Shown here: positions 7,302 through 14,011 of the stretch, one piece after another
Position numbering within the stretch: position 1 is the first letter of the stretch
How the letters are laid out: the number at the start of each line of letters is the position of its first letter
Assembly (NCBI GenBank): GCA_021741155.1
Contig: JAIOYP010000042.1
Coordinates: 1-35,652 of the forward strand
Length of the DNA stretch: 35,652 nucleotides
Source of the DNA: Flavobacteriales bacterium
GTDB lineage: Bacteria > Bacteroidota > Bacteroidia > UBA10329
Direction of reading: 5' to 3'
Translations under genes and position numbers: made by a program
The notes under the pieces: generated by a model
What the model was told of the DNA's origin: nothing
Databases searched by the model: none
What the model saw: only the letters and a program-made list of their open reading frames with translations

Positions 7302-7874
7302 TTACTGAACAGGAATATCAAACTCAACCTCAATATCTGTTTCGCCACCAGCGTTGTCGATACCGCCAATAGAAACACCCAAAGCGGCTTTGTTTGGTTC
7401 ATGGCGCAACACTATGGTCAGGGAAATATGCGTTACCGAACCAACCGCAAAAGTCGTGAGTAGTCCAATTGGAAAACCATTAGCGTCTTCATCTTCGTAG
7501 GCTATGCTTCCGTCAATGAAAGTAAAATGGGTTGTGCTGAAGAAGAACTGATGGTCTTCGGCCTCAGCAGCTATTTCATCCGAAATGCTTTCCGCAGGAG
7601 AAACAGCTTCATTTAGCAAGGTCAGAATACCTGTGTAGCTTGTATTTGCAGCAAGTGTTCCGCTAGTTATAACGGGTGCAGTTCCTCCGTCACCATCCAA
7701 ATCTTGAAATCGGAACTCAACAGCAGTACCGCCACCAACAGGAGTAAGGGTGTAAATTAGGGTTGTAATCAGCTCCTCTTCGTTTGGAACAAAAGGGTCT
7801 TCCTTCTCACAAGAAGTGAAAAATAAAATGGAAAATAGGGGCAGTGCCCACAGTATGTTTTTTGCGTTTTTCAT
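7302..7874 (-). CDS. Small lipoprotein of the type found beside Bacteroidota TonB receptors
   Basis: A 190-residue lipoprotein. With the ATG at 7874, the N-terminus is MKNAKN, a hydrophobic core, then lipobox FTSC followed by EKED. An upstream extension to 7907 is possible but would bury the signal peptide. The mature part consists of beta strands: IYTLTPVGGG, FRFQDLDGDGG, a GTLAANTSYTGILTLLNEA strand pair, a DHQFFFSTT motif and a final ADITNAGG-like GGIDNAGGETDIEVEF strand. From memory, this matches small proteins often labelled type 1 periplasmic-binding-fold superfamily in flavobacteria, commonly encoded beside a TonB receptor. A surface or periplasmic substrate-capture role for the downstream receptor is inferred. 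It follows the His/Cys-rich gene by 84 bases containing a palindromic operator candidate, and is followed by an intrinsic terminator. Confidence 0.7.
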   Translation of the reverse strand: MKNAKNILWALPLFSILFFTSCEKEDPFVPNEEELITTLIYTLTPVGGGTAVEFRFQDLDGDGGTAPVITSGTLAANTSYTGILTLLNEAVSPAESISDEIAAEAEDHQFFFSTTHFTFIDGSIAYEDEDANGFPIGLLTTFAVGSVTHISLTIVLRHEPNKAALGVSIGGIDNAGGETDIEVEFDIPVQ

Positions 7875-7923
7875 GATTTTGAATAAAAATTTGAAGTCGA
7901 TCTGCATTCAGAAACCGACAAAT

Positions 7924-7943
7924 AGTAACCCGATTAGGTTACT
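7924..7943. promoter_or_regulatory. Palindromic operator candidate upstream of the lipoprotein/receptor genes
   Basis: AGTAACC-CGATTA-GGTTACT is a perfect 7-bp dyad with a six-base spacer. On the minus strand it overlaps the start of a -7-like sequence (TTACTATTTG), which is a suitable place for a repressor such as a metal-responsive Fur/Zur protein. The regulator is inferred only from the nature of the operon. Confidence 0.45.
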
Positions 7944-7958
7944 GGTAATTCGAAAAAA

Positions 7959-8363
7959 TCAAGAAAGCGTGGGCGGACCGCGAGGAGCAGAGGCCAGCGT
8001 ATAATCGTAACCAAAAAACGGTGTGCTGGTGGGCTTGTTGAATGTAATATGAGCAGGCTTTTCTAATGCCTCCGTTACTTCTGAATTGAAATGAAATCGA
8101 GAAACTGTGACCTTGCATAGCTCACAACTATTGTGTGTCTCTGCCAAGTGGCTCTTGTGCTCGCAATCGAGCGAAGTTTCTCCATGGTAAATGGCACGGT
8201 GACATGCATCTGCCTCCGCAGCGTCTGTGTGTAACTCCGAATGGCGGTGATGGTGAACAGCCTGATGAATGCTCTCAAACGAAACGACATTCAGAAAATA
8301 GCCGAACAACAGCAGGAGCGAGGCAATGCCTCTGAACCAAGAATATGTGTTTCGGAATTTCAC
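7959..8363 (-). CDS. Exported His/Cys-rich protein, probable metal binder
   Basis: A 134-residue protein starting with GTG at 8363. Residues about 10-30 form a hydrophobic signal or membrane anchor. The mature part is full of metal ligands: HQAVHHHRHSELH, then ACHRAIYH, CEHKSHLAETH and the pair CELC (about residues 34-84). The C-terminus (about 95-134) is Pro-rich and ordinary. No named domain is recognised, but the ligand pattern suggests binding of zinc or a similar metal outside the cytoplasm. It is first in a minus-strand set with the lipoprotein and the TonB receptor. A perfect TACATTTG lies five bases before the GTG, so the mRNA may be leaderless. A metal sensor or metallochaperone role is inferred. 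Confidence 0.7.
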   Translation of the reverse strand: MKFRNTYSWFRGIASLLLLFGYFLNVVSFESIHQAVHHHRHSELHTDAAEADACHRAIYHGETSLDCEHKSHLAETHNSCELCKVTVSRFHFNSEVTEALEKPAHITFNKPTSTPFFGYDYTLASAPRGPPTLS

Positions 8364-8368
8364 GAGGA

Positions 8369-8376
8369 CAAATGTA
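8369..8376 (-). promoter_or_regulatory. -7 promoter element immediately before the His/Cys-rich gene
   Basis: On the minus strand TACATTTG matches TAnnTTTG exactly and is separated from the GTG start codon by five bases. The expected transcription start therefore falls on or next to the start codon. Confidence 0.5.
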
Positions 8377-8414
8377 AATTAAATGTCAGCTATCGAAAAT
8401 GAGTTCTGGGCTTC

Positions 8415-9095
8415 TTAACGGCTAAGAATAATCGCAGAATTAGGCTCTACTGGCTTTGCAAACTTGAACCCATTGTTAATGGCAAACATGGGATTTAGAA
8501 TGATGATTGCCGTTGTCTCATACCACTTAAAACCGTTCTTGGCCATGGCCATGGTTGCCCGATGAATGCCTTCACCAAGCAGAATGCCTGCGATTGGAGT
8601 GACTATCAAATCTTGAATACTCGGTTGTTCGGCACCGCCTTCAATCACGTATTCAAACACGAGCACGTGACCTAAACAGAACAACGAGGATTGCCATATT
8701 TTGGCATTTTGAGAACGAACAGCATTGTAAAAAAGCATTCCCTGATATGGATGTGCGATGTAATTCATATACCACGTATCATGGTCAAAAACAGGTGGTT
8801 TCGTAAAGGTGTTTTTCCAATTCTGAGTATAACGGTTATCAACCCTTTCCCACTGACTTATTTCTGTTGGAAGCGCTGCCAAAATGCCATATCCAATTGC
8901 CTCCATGCCCAGAACAGGTAACGTTCCGCGCCACATTTTACGGCCAAATGTTCCTTCCTGATTTCGCAATCGGATGCCATAATCAGCATGAACCGAGGGT
9001 TTGAATCTGCTAGGGTCTTTAACCAATGTGTCCTGCTGTGCCATGCTTAACAAATGCGAACCCATTAAGAGTACTATGGATAATAGCTTTTGCAT
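8415..9095 (-). CDS. DUF3943-type exported protein
   Basis: A 226-residue protein starting at the ATG at 9095, which begins a signal peptide (MQKLLSIVLL to LLSMAQQ); the open frame extends 13 codons upstream to 9134 with no export signal at its start. The sequence WYMNYIAHPYQGMLFYNAVR fits the DUF3943 signature: a Trp/Asn/His-Pro segment followed by tyrosine and alanine-arginine. Further on are hydrophobic segments (SLFCLGHVLVFEYVIEGG, LIVTPIAGILLGEGIHR). The family is found in cell-envelope proteins of unknown role, and an outer-membrane or periplasmic location is likely. It lies 52 bases upstream of the His/Cys-rich gene on the same strand, but that gene has its own promoter element, so co-regulation is uncertain. 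Confidence 0.65.
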   Translation of the reverse strand: MQKLLSIVLLMGSHLLSMAQQDTLVKDPSRFKPSVHADYGIRLRNQEGTFGRKMWRGTLPVLGMEAIGYGILAALPTEISQWERVDNRYTQNWKNTFTKPPVFDHDTWYMNYIAHPYQGMLFYNAVRSQNAKIWQSSLFCLGHVLVFEYVIEGGAEQPSIQDLIVTPIAGILLGEGIHRATMAMAKNGFKWYETTAIIILNPMFAINNGFKFAKPVEPNSAIILSR

Positions 9096-9390
9096 CAGCT
9101 TTAATACACTCTTGTTTTCGTGGTAATCGTTCAAACTATGGCAGAAAGTTAGACGGTGTTTTACTATCGGTCAGTGATTTTGCTCACAATTCCTGCTGAT
9201 GAATGCTCATCAGATTTGAGGCTCATTGAATAGAGCTAGCTTTTTAATGTGGTAATCATACTAATCCTCATAGTTTATTTAACAGATTCGCTTTCTGGAA
9301 AATCACTACATATTTTAGGAGGCCACAGGAAAATAGATGAATTCATAATTCCACGTCTTCTACTCTTTTTTTAGGGTGCATTTGACTCAT
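9096..9390. other. Intergenic region, no gene seen
   Basis: The region between the DUF3943 start and the YfcC stop is AT-rich and carries no coding frame. A small perfect hairpin TGATGA-ATGC-TCATCA lies at 9197-9212. It has no T-tract on either strand. Confidence 0.4.
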
Positions 9391-10887
9391 TTAGATATAT
9401 GCCTGTATCGTAAGAACAAGCATTGTCAGCACAGTAAGCCACCCAACCAAAGGCATTACGAATCGCATCCATCTATCGAAACCAACTTCGACCATGGCAA
9501 GTGACGCCAGAATGAGCCCAGTTGGGTTGATGAATGAGAAGATGCCCATACCGCATTGGTAGGCGTTTACTACCATTTCGCGGCCAACGCCCACGCCATC
9601 TGCCAATGGCGCCATAATGGGCATAGTGAGAACCGCCATGCCTGATGACGATGGGATGAAAAAGGAAAGTCCAGCATAAATGAACATCATCGCATTCACA
9701 AAAACACCTTTGTTCATTCCTTCCGTTAGGCCGCTAGCATAGAATAATAATGTATCGCTAATGAGTCCTTCGTCCATCAGGACGGTTACTCCGCGAGCAA
9801 AACCGATGATGAGAGCCACTCCAAGTAGGTCATTTGAGCCTTGAATGAAAACGGAGATGAACTTTTTTTCTCCCAATTTGGCCACTACACCAATAATGAT
9901 GGCGGCAATAAAAAACACTGTTGTCATTTCTAAAAACCACCAATCCAATTGAGAAACGCCAAGAATCATAACCACAAAACTGGTAATGAACAATAGGAGG
10001 ATTAATCTGATTCGCCAGTTGAACACGATTGCATCTTTGGACGCGGTGTGAAGAAATAGTTTTTCAATAGCAGCTTTTTGATCGTAAATTAGGGAACGAC
10101 TTGGGTCTTTTTGAACCTTATTTGCGTAGCGAATGATGTACCAAAGACAGAGAATTACGCCTAATACGAGTAAGATTAATCGACCGTAAATACCAGTAGT
10201 CCAGTTGATGCCAGCTGCATCGGACGCAATGATGACTGAGAATGGGTTGACGGTGGAAACCATGGAACCGATGCTCGAACCAATGTAAATAGCGGCCAGT
10301 GCAACCATAGCGTCATAACCAGCCACGAGAAAAATAGGAACGAGAATAGGGTAGAAGGCGATTGTTTCTTCGGCAAGTCCAAAAGTTGTTCCTCCAATGG
10401 CAATCAACCCAGTAATGAGAATAATGAGTATCGATTCTCTGCCTTTGAGTTTGGCGGCAAGCCAGTTCATTCCGGCATCGAATGCGCCACTATGGTTTAC
10501 TACGCCAATGAAACCACCAATGATGATGACGAAAAGAATCACATCAATTCCTTCCATAATACCTCGAAGCGGAGATTGAACCAAGGCCTTTATTCCTTGC
10601 GGGCTGGGCTCTAACTGATGATAGGTGTTTGGAATTCCAACAGGCTTCCAAATGTCGCCACCTGTGAACTTTTCAAGCGGAATCTTAATGCCCAGTTTAT
10701 CTAAGGATTCATGTGTTACAGGGTATGAGATTTGCTCGTCAATCCCCGTTTGAACGAAGACATTTTTCTCTTTGTCTAAGGCAAGTCGGTCATATTGTCC
10801 AGCAGGAATTAACCACGTCATGGCGGCCACCAATGCAGCAATGATGAGAAGAACGGTGTGAGCTGCCGGAAAAGAGAGTTTTTTCAT
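9391..10887 (-). CDS. YfcC-family membrane transporter
   Basis: A 498-residue integral membrane protein with about twelve hydrophobic segments. The N-terminal PAAHTVLLIIAALVAAMTWLIPAGQYDR is characteristic of the YfcC / C4-dicarboxylate anaerobic carrier-like family (IT superfamily), which includes carboxylate and amino-acid (arginine/ornithine-type) carriers. Two repeated helical-hairpin regions are visible (GTTFGLAEETIAFYPI and FFIPSSSGMAVLTMPIMAPL), as in the two halves of such transporters. It lies 25 bases downstream of a 2-oxoglutarate-dependent dioxygenase and is almost certainly in the same transcript, so its substrate may be a substrate or product of that enzyme. The specific substrate cannot be read from the sequence. 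Confidence 0.85.
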   Translation of the reverse strand: MKKLSFPAAHTVLLIIAALVAAMTWLIPAGQYDRLALDKEKNVFVQTGIDEQISYPVTHESLDKLGIKIPLEKFTGGDIWKPVGIPNTYHQLEPSPQGIKALVQSPLRGIMEGIDVILFVIIIGGFIGVVNHSGAFDAGMNWLAAKLKGRESILIILITGLIAIGGTTFGLAEETIAFYPILVPIFLVAGYDAMVALAAIYIGSSIGSMVSTVNPFSVIIASDAAGINWTTGIYGRLILLVLGVILCLWYIIRYANKVQKDPSRSLIYDQKAAIEKLFLHTASKDAIVFNWRIRLILLLFITSFVVMILGVSQLDWWFLEMTTVFFIAAIIIGVVAKLGEKKFISVFIQGSNDLLGVALIIGFARGVTVLMDEGLISDTLLFYASGLTEGMNKGVFVNAMMFIYAGLSFFIPSSSGMAVLTMPIMAPLADGVGVGREMVVNAYQCGMGIFSFINPTGLILASLAMVEVGFDRWMRFVMPLVGWLTVLTMLVLTIQAYI

Positions 10888-10912
10888 GATTGGAGATGAT
10901 TTTTGATAAGAC

Positions 10913-11899
10913 CTAAAGTTGCCCTTTCAACTGCGGAAAAACCTTAGACACTTTCTTGGTTAAATAATCCCCGTATTTGCCTTCAAAATTGTAAACATCT
11001 TCTTTGTCCCATCTGTCAGAATAATCTGAATTTGAAGCTGAAAGGCCAGAAATAGGCTTGACCACGACATCAAAATCAGGGTCAAAGAAAAGTGGGAATG
11101 AAAGCCGGTCTTTGCCCGAAATATTTTGAACTCTATGAGGAGTAGAACGATAAAGTCCTCCTGTCATTCGGTCTAACATATCACCAATATTACAGATGAA
11201 GGTGTTCGGAATCGGTGGAGCATCAATCCAACTACCACGCGATTTTACCTGTAAACCTCCAACTGCGTCTTGCTTTAAAATGGTTAATAGACCATAATCT
11301 GTGTGTTCGCCAACTCCCCAAACATCTGGTTTTGGCTCTTGTGGTGGATAATGGAATATTCTGAAAAGAATGAAAGGGTTTTTCGTGATTGTAGCCTCAA
11401 AATAATCTGACGAAAGATTTAAACTCAAGGCCACTCCACGCAAAACAGCATGACCAACCACTGTGACTAAATTGATGTATTCAAGAACGGTTTTTGCCAA
11501 TTCTGCTGGCGATTCTGGAAAAAGGTTTTTTCCATGTAACGGAATTCCTGCTTTTACTTTTGAGTGCTCATCATCGAGTTCAGAACCAAAATAAATACCT
11601 TCCTTTTGATCTGGCTTTCCCGAAGTAAGTTCATCTCCAACGGGAAAAAAACCGCGCCAAGCTCTGCCGCCATTGTTCATGGAAATCTTCATTTTTTCTT
11701 CCAACGGAAGTTGAAAGAATGAAGTACTAAATTGCTCTAAGTCATTTTGAAGGTCTTCGGAAATGCCGTGCCCAGAGATGTAAAAGAAACCATGGTTTGT
11801 GCAGGCTTCATGAATTTGTTTGGCGACAAGATTTTGATCTCCACCATTTATTAATGGCGAAATATCAATCACAGGAATTTCAGAAACGGTTGCGGTCAT
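10913..11899 (-). CDS. 2-oxoglutarate/Fe(II)-dependent dioxygenase, isopenicillin N synthase family
   Basis: A 328-residue soluble enzyme. The N-terminal DIOX_N part (IPVIDISPL, then NHGFFYISGHGI) and the C-terminal jelly roll are complete. The iron triad is present: HTD at residues 199-201 (in GVGEHTDYGLLTIL) and His255 (in STPHRVQN). Arg265 and Ser267 in DRLSF would bind the 2-oxoglutarate C5 carboxylate. The substrate is unknown; the family oxidises amino-acid derivatives, plant hormones and similar small molecules. I start at the ATG at 11899; the frame extends seven codons to a TTG at 11920. A -7 element (TAGATTTG, minus strand, 11928-11935) lies 28 bases upstream of that ATG. It forms an operon with the YfcC transporter. 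Confidence 0.85.
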   Translation of the reverse strand: MTATVSEIPVIDISPLINGGDQNLVAKQIHEACTNHGFFYISGHGISEDLQNDLEQFSTSFFQLPLEEKMKISMNNGGRAWRGFFPVGDELTSGKPDQKEGIYFGSELDDEHSKVKAGIPLHGKNLFPESPAELAKTVLEYINLVTVVGHAVLRGVALSLNLSSDYFEATITKNPFILFRIFHYPPQEPKPDVWGVGEHTDYGLLTILKQDAVGGLQVKSRGSWIDAPPIPNTFICNIGDMLDRMTGGLYRSTPHRVQNISGKDRLSFPLFFDPDFDVVVKPISGLSASNSDYSDRWDKEDVYNFEGKYGDYLTKKVSKVFPQLKGQL

Positions 11900-11922
11900 T
11901 GATGGAGTTTCGATATTCAACG

Positions 11923-11950
11923 TTGGTCAAATCTATACCGATTTGGTCAA
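11923..11950. promoter_or_regulatory. Direct repeat TTGGTCAA in a divergent promoter region
   Basis: TTGGTCAA occurs at 11923-11930 and 11943-11950, 20 bases start to start, about two helical turns. Between and overlapping them lies a minus-strand TAGATTTG (11928-11935), the -7 element for the dioxygenase. The arrangement suggests an operator for the dioxygenase/transporter operon, the divergent T9SS gene, or both. Confidence 0.35.
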
Positions 11951-12002
11951 GAAACGAATAGTTGAGAAAGTTTACATTCGCGTCATAACTAAAGAACCAT
12001 TT

Positions 12003-12947
12003 ATGAAGACAATCTCACTTTCTTTTGCTTTGTTGCTTGTTGCAGCCTTTTCTATGGCTCAATGCACTCCTACTACTGGTTTTACTGGTTGGGGAATGGA
12101 TTTACTACCAGCCGAACTTGCTCCCGTTGAATCTTGCTTTGGCTGTGGTTCTCAAGAGCGCGTGATTAGTATTAGAACGCTAGTGGACACAGTTTTGTCG
12201 GTTGAAGTTGTTCCGGGAAATCCTCCATTAATTGTTACTGTTTTTGCGGACCGTTTTCGACTGGATTCAATTGGTGGACTTCCTGTAGGATTGTCTTACA
12301 CCACAGATGCAGCTTATGACACGACTTATGACGCAGTTCTAAATCCATTTGGATATTGGGTAAATGGTGGTGATACCACAAATGGATTCATTGCTACGAC
12401 AGGCTGTATTACAATCAGTGGAAGTGAAGAAGATTGGGCGGCTGCGGTAGGTGGTGGGCCGAATAATGATGGAGAATATCCATTAGGGATTTACATTGAT
12501 GTAAGGGCAGCAAATTACGACCCACCAGCATTGGCCAATACAGCGGGTTACAATACTTGGATTTCTGAAATGGGTGTTTTGCTTGATGTTTTTGCTGACC
12601 CAAACATTACAACCAATGGAATCCAATACGCAGGTCCAACTTTGATTGTAACAGGAAGCGGACTTGGAATTGCTAATGGGGCTAACGGTAATTTCGGAGT
12701 TGTGAAAAACCAGCCAAATCCATTCACTGGAAACACGGTTATTTCTTTTGAATTAAAAGAAAATGTTGCAAGCCTCCAATTTGCAGTTTATGATGTTCTT
12801 GGAGCCATCGTTCACTCAGAAAAGTTGAATCCAACTGTTGGAAATAACCGCATCAATTATTCATCAAACGGACTTCCTACAGGAATCTATGTTTACACAC
12901 TTTCTGATGGAAACACGATTGTTACTAGAAAAATGAACGTTCAGTAA
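12003..12947 (+). CDS. Secreted protein with T9SS C-terminal sorting domain, unknown function
   Basis: A 314-residue protein. The ATG at 12003 begins a clear signal peptide (MKTISLSFALLLVAAFSMAQ); an upstream frame to 11943 adds only charged residues. The mature N-terminus has a CFGCG motif and other Cys (C near residue 21, CITI around 117) that might form disulfides. The middle is beta-rich, with Gly, Asn and Pro, and matches no family I know. The last 80 residues (NQPNPFTGNTVISFELKE through LPTGIYVYTLSDGN and TRKMNVQ) are a type A T9SS sorting domain, so the protein is exported to the surface or medium. It is followed by a terminator and stands alone. Confidence 0.75.
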   Translation: MKTISLSFALLLVAAFSMAQCTPTTGFTGWGMDLLPAELAPVESCFGCGSQERVISIRTLVDTVLSVEVVPGNPPLIVTVFADRFRLDSIGGLPVGLSYTTDAAYDTTYDAVLNPFGYWVNGGDTTNGFIATTGCITISGSEEDWAAAVGGGPNNDGEYPLGIYIDVRAANYDPPALANTAGYNTWISEMGVLLDVFADPNITTNGIQYAGPTLIVTGSGLGIANGANGNFGVVKNQPNPFTGNTVISFELKENVASLQFAVYDVLGAIVHSEKLNPTVGNNRINYSSNGLPTGIYVYTLSDGNTIVTRKMNVQ

Positions 12948-12967
12948 GAGAACCTAAACGAGTTTAA

Positions 12968-13837
12968 CTAAGCCTCATTCGCCTTTGGTGAGTGAGGCTT
13001 TTCATTTGTCCAGTTTTTGGTAAGGACATTCATCAAAACTCCAGAAAGAATGAGTACGATTCCGACTATACTTATCCAATTATACGTCTCATCAAAAATG
13101 AAATAACCAAAGATGAGTGCGTATAACGACCCAAGATATTTGAGGCTTGCTACCACATTAGCCTTTTCAGCCTGTAAGGCTTTGGTCATGTACACTTGAC
13201 CAATCTGGGTGAAAATACCAAGTAACAGAATCAGTCCCCAATCCCAACCTATAGGCGTAACCCATTCGAAATAGGAGAGAACGAGCATGATTGGAATGGC
13301 AATCATCGGAAAATAGAGAACCACAACCAATGGGTGATCTGTGTCTTTTACCATTCTAATGCAATTGTAGGCTGCGCCCGCAAAGAATGCCGAAAGAACT
13401 CCGAGCCCGAGATAAAGCACAGAAACCCGCTCATCAAATCCTTTAAGAAGCACTACGCCTAGAAAAGCCAATCCGAAGAAAAACCATTGCAGTTTTTTCA
13501 TCCTTTCTCCCAAAAGGAAAATGGCAATGATGGCGGTAAAAATAGGAGAGAGGTATTGCACCGTAACCGCACTTGCCAATGGCAATTTCTGCAGCGTAAT
13601 AAAGAAGAGACTGAGAGCAGTAACTCCGAAAACACCTCTTAACAATAGGAATTTCCTGTTGTTTCCAAGTGGGTGAATACCCTTTGGTAGTAGATAAGCC
13701 AGCGAGAGTATCAGTGAAATTCCACTGCGGAATAGAATCAATTCGTGCGTTGGAAGATGGCTCAAGAATTTAACGCAAAGCTGCATCAGCGAAAACGCGG
13801 CTGTACTTATCAGCATCAAACCAATTCCTTTTGACAT
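12968..13837 (-). CDS. EamA-family (DMT superfamily) transporter
   Basis: A 289-residue inner-membrane protein with ten hydrophobic segments in two EamA repeats. The first repeat contains SLMQLCVKFLSHLPTHELIL and later SAVTVQYLSPIFTAIIAIFL; the second contains AEKANVVASLKYLGSLYALI and ISIVGIVLILSGV, the usual positions of the conserved Pro/Gly signatures. Members export or import metabolites such as amino acids or nucleotides; the substrate cannot be assigned. I use the ATG at 13837 (MSKGIG); ten more codons are open upstream. A near-consensus -7 element (CACTTTTG) lies six bases before this ATG. Its last codons contain the hairpin that ends the convergent T9SS gene. Confidence 0.85.
   Translation of the reverse strand: MSKGIGLMLISTAAFSLMQLCVKFLSHLPTHELILFRSGISLILSLAYLLPKGIHPLGNNRKFLLLRGVFGVTALSLFFITLQKLPLASAVTVQYLSPIFTAIIAIFLLGERMKKLQWFFFGLAFLGVVLLKGFDERVSVLYLGLGVLSAFFAGAAYNCIRMVKDTDHPLVVVLYFPMIAIPIMLVLSYFEWVTPIGWDWGLILLLGIFTQIGQVYMTKALQAEKANVVASLKYLGSLYALIFGYFIFDETYNWISIVGIVLILSGVLMNVLTKNWTNEKPHSPKANEA
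12970..13000 (+). terminator. Terminator hairpin inside the 3' end of the EamA gene
   Basis: The arms AAGCCTCATTC (start slightly after 12969) and GAGTGAGGCTT pair with one wobble and are followed on the plus strand by TTTTCATTTG. It ends the T9SS gene at 12003-12947 but is made of coding sequence for the last residues of the convergent transporter. Confidence 0.6.
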
Positions 13838-13935
13838 GCCGTACAAAAGTGCGGATAAACAGTACACTTGTAATTATCCAAATGGTGGCGATGCGTTTTC
13901 AATACGGCAGTGACAGGAAGTGCAACAGAATTGTA

Positions 13936-13965
13936 TTTGCAAAGACAAGAATGATTTGATATTTG
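13936..13965 (+). promoter_or_regulatory. Promoter candidate for the WD40 gene
   Basis: TTTG (13936-13939) and GATATTTG (13958-13965, one mismatch to TAnnTTTG) are separated by 18 bases, the usual -33/-7 spacing in Bacteroidota. The predicted start is near 13971. Confidence 0.4.
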
Positions 13966-14011
13966 TCACCATGTAAAAAAATGACTAACTATGACTCGGT
14001 TGGTCTATACT

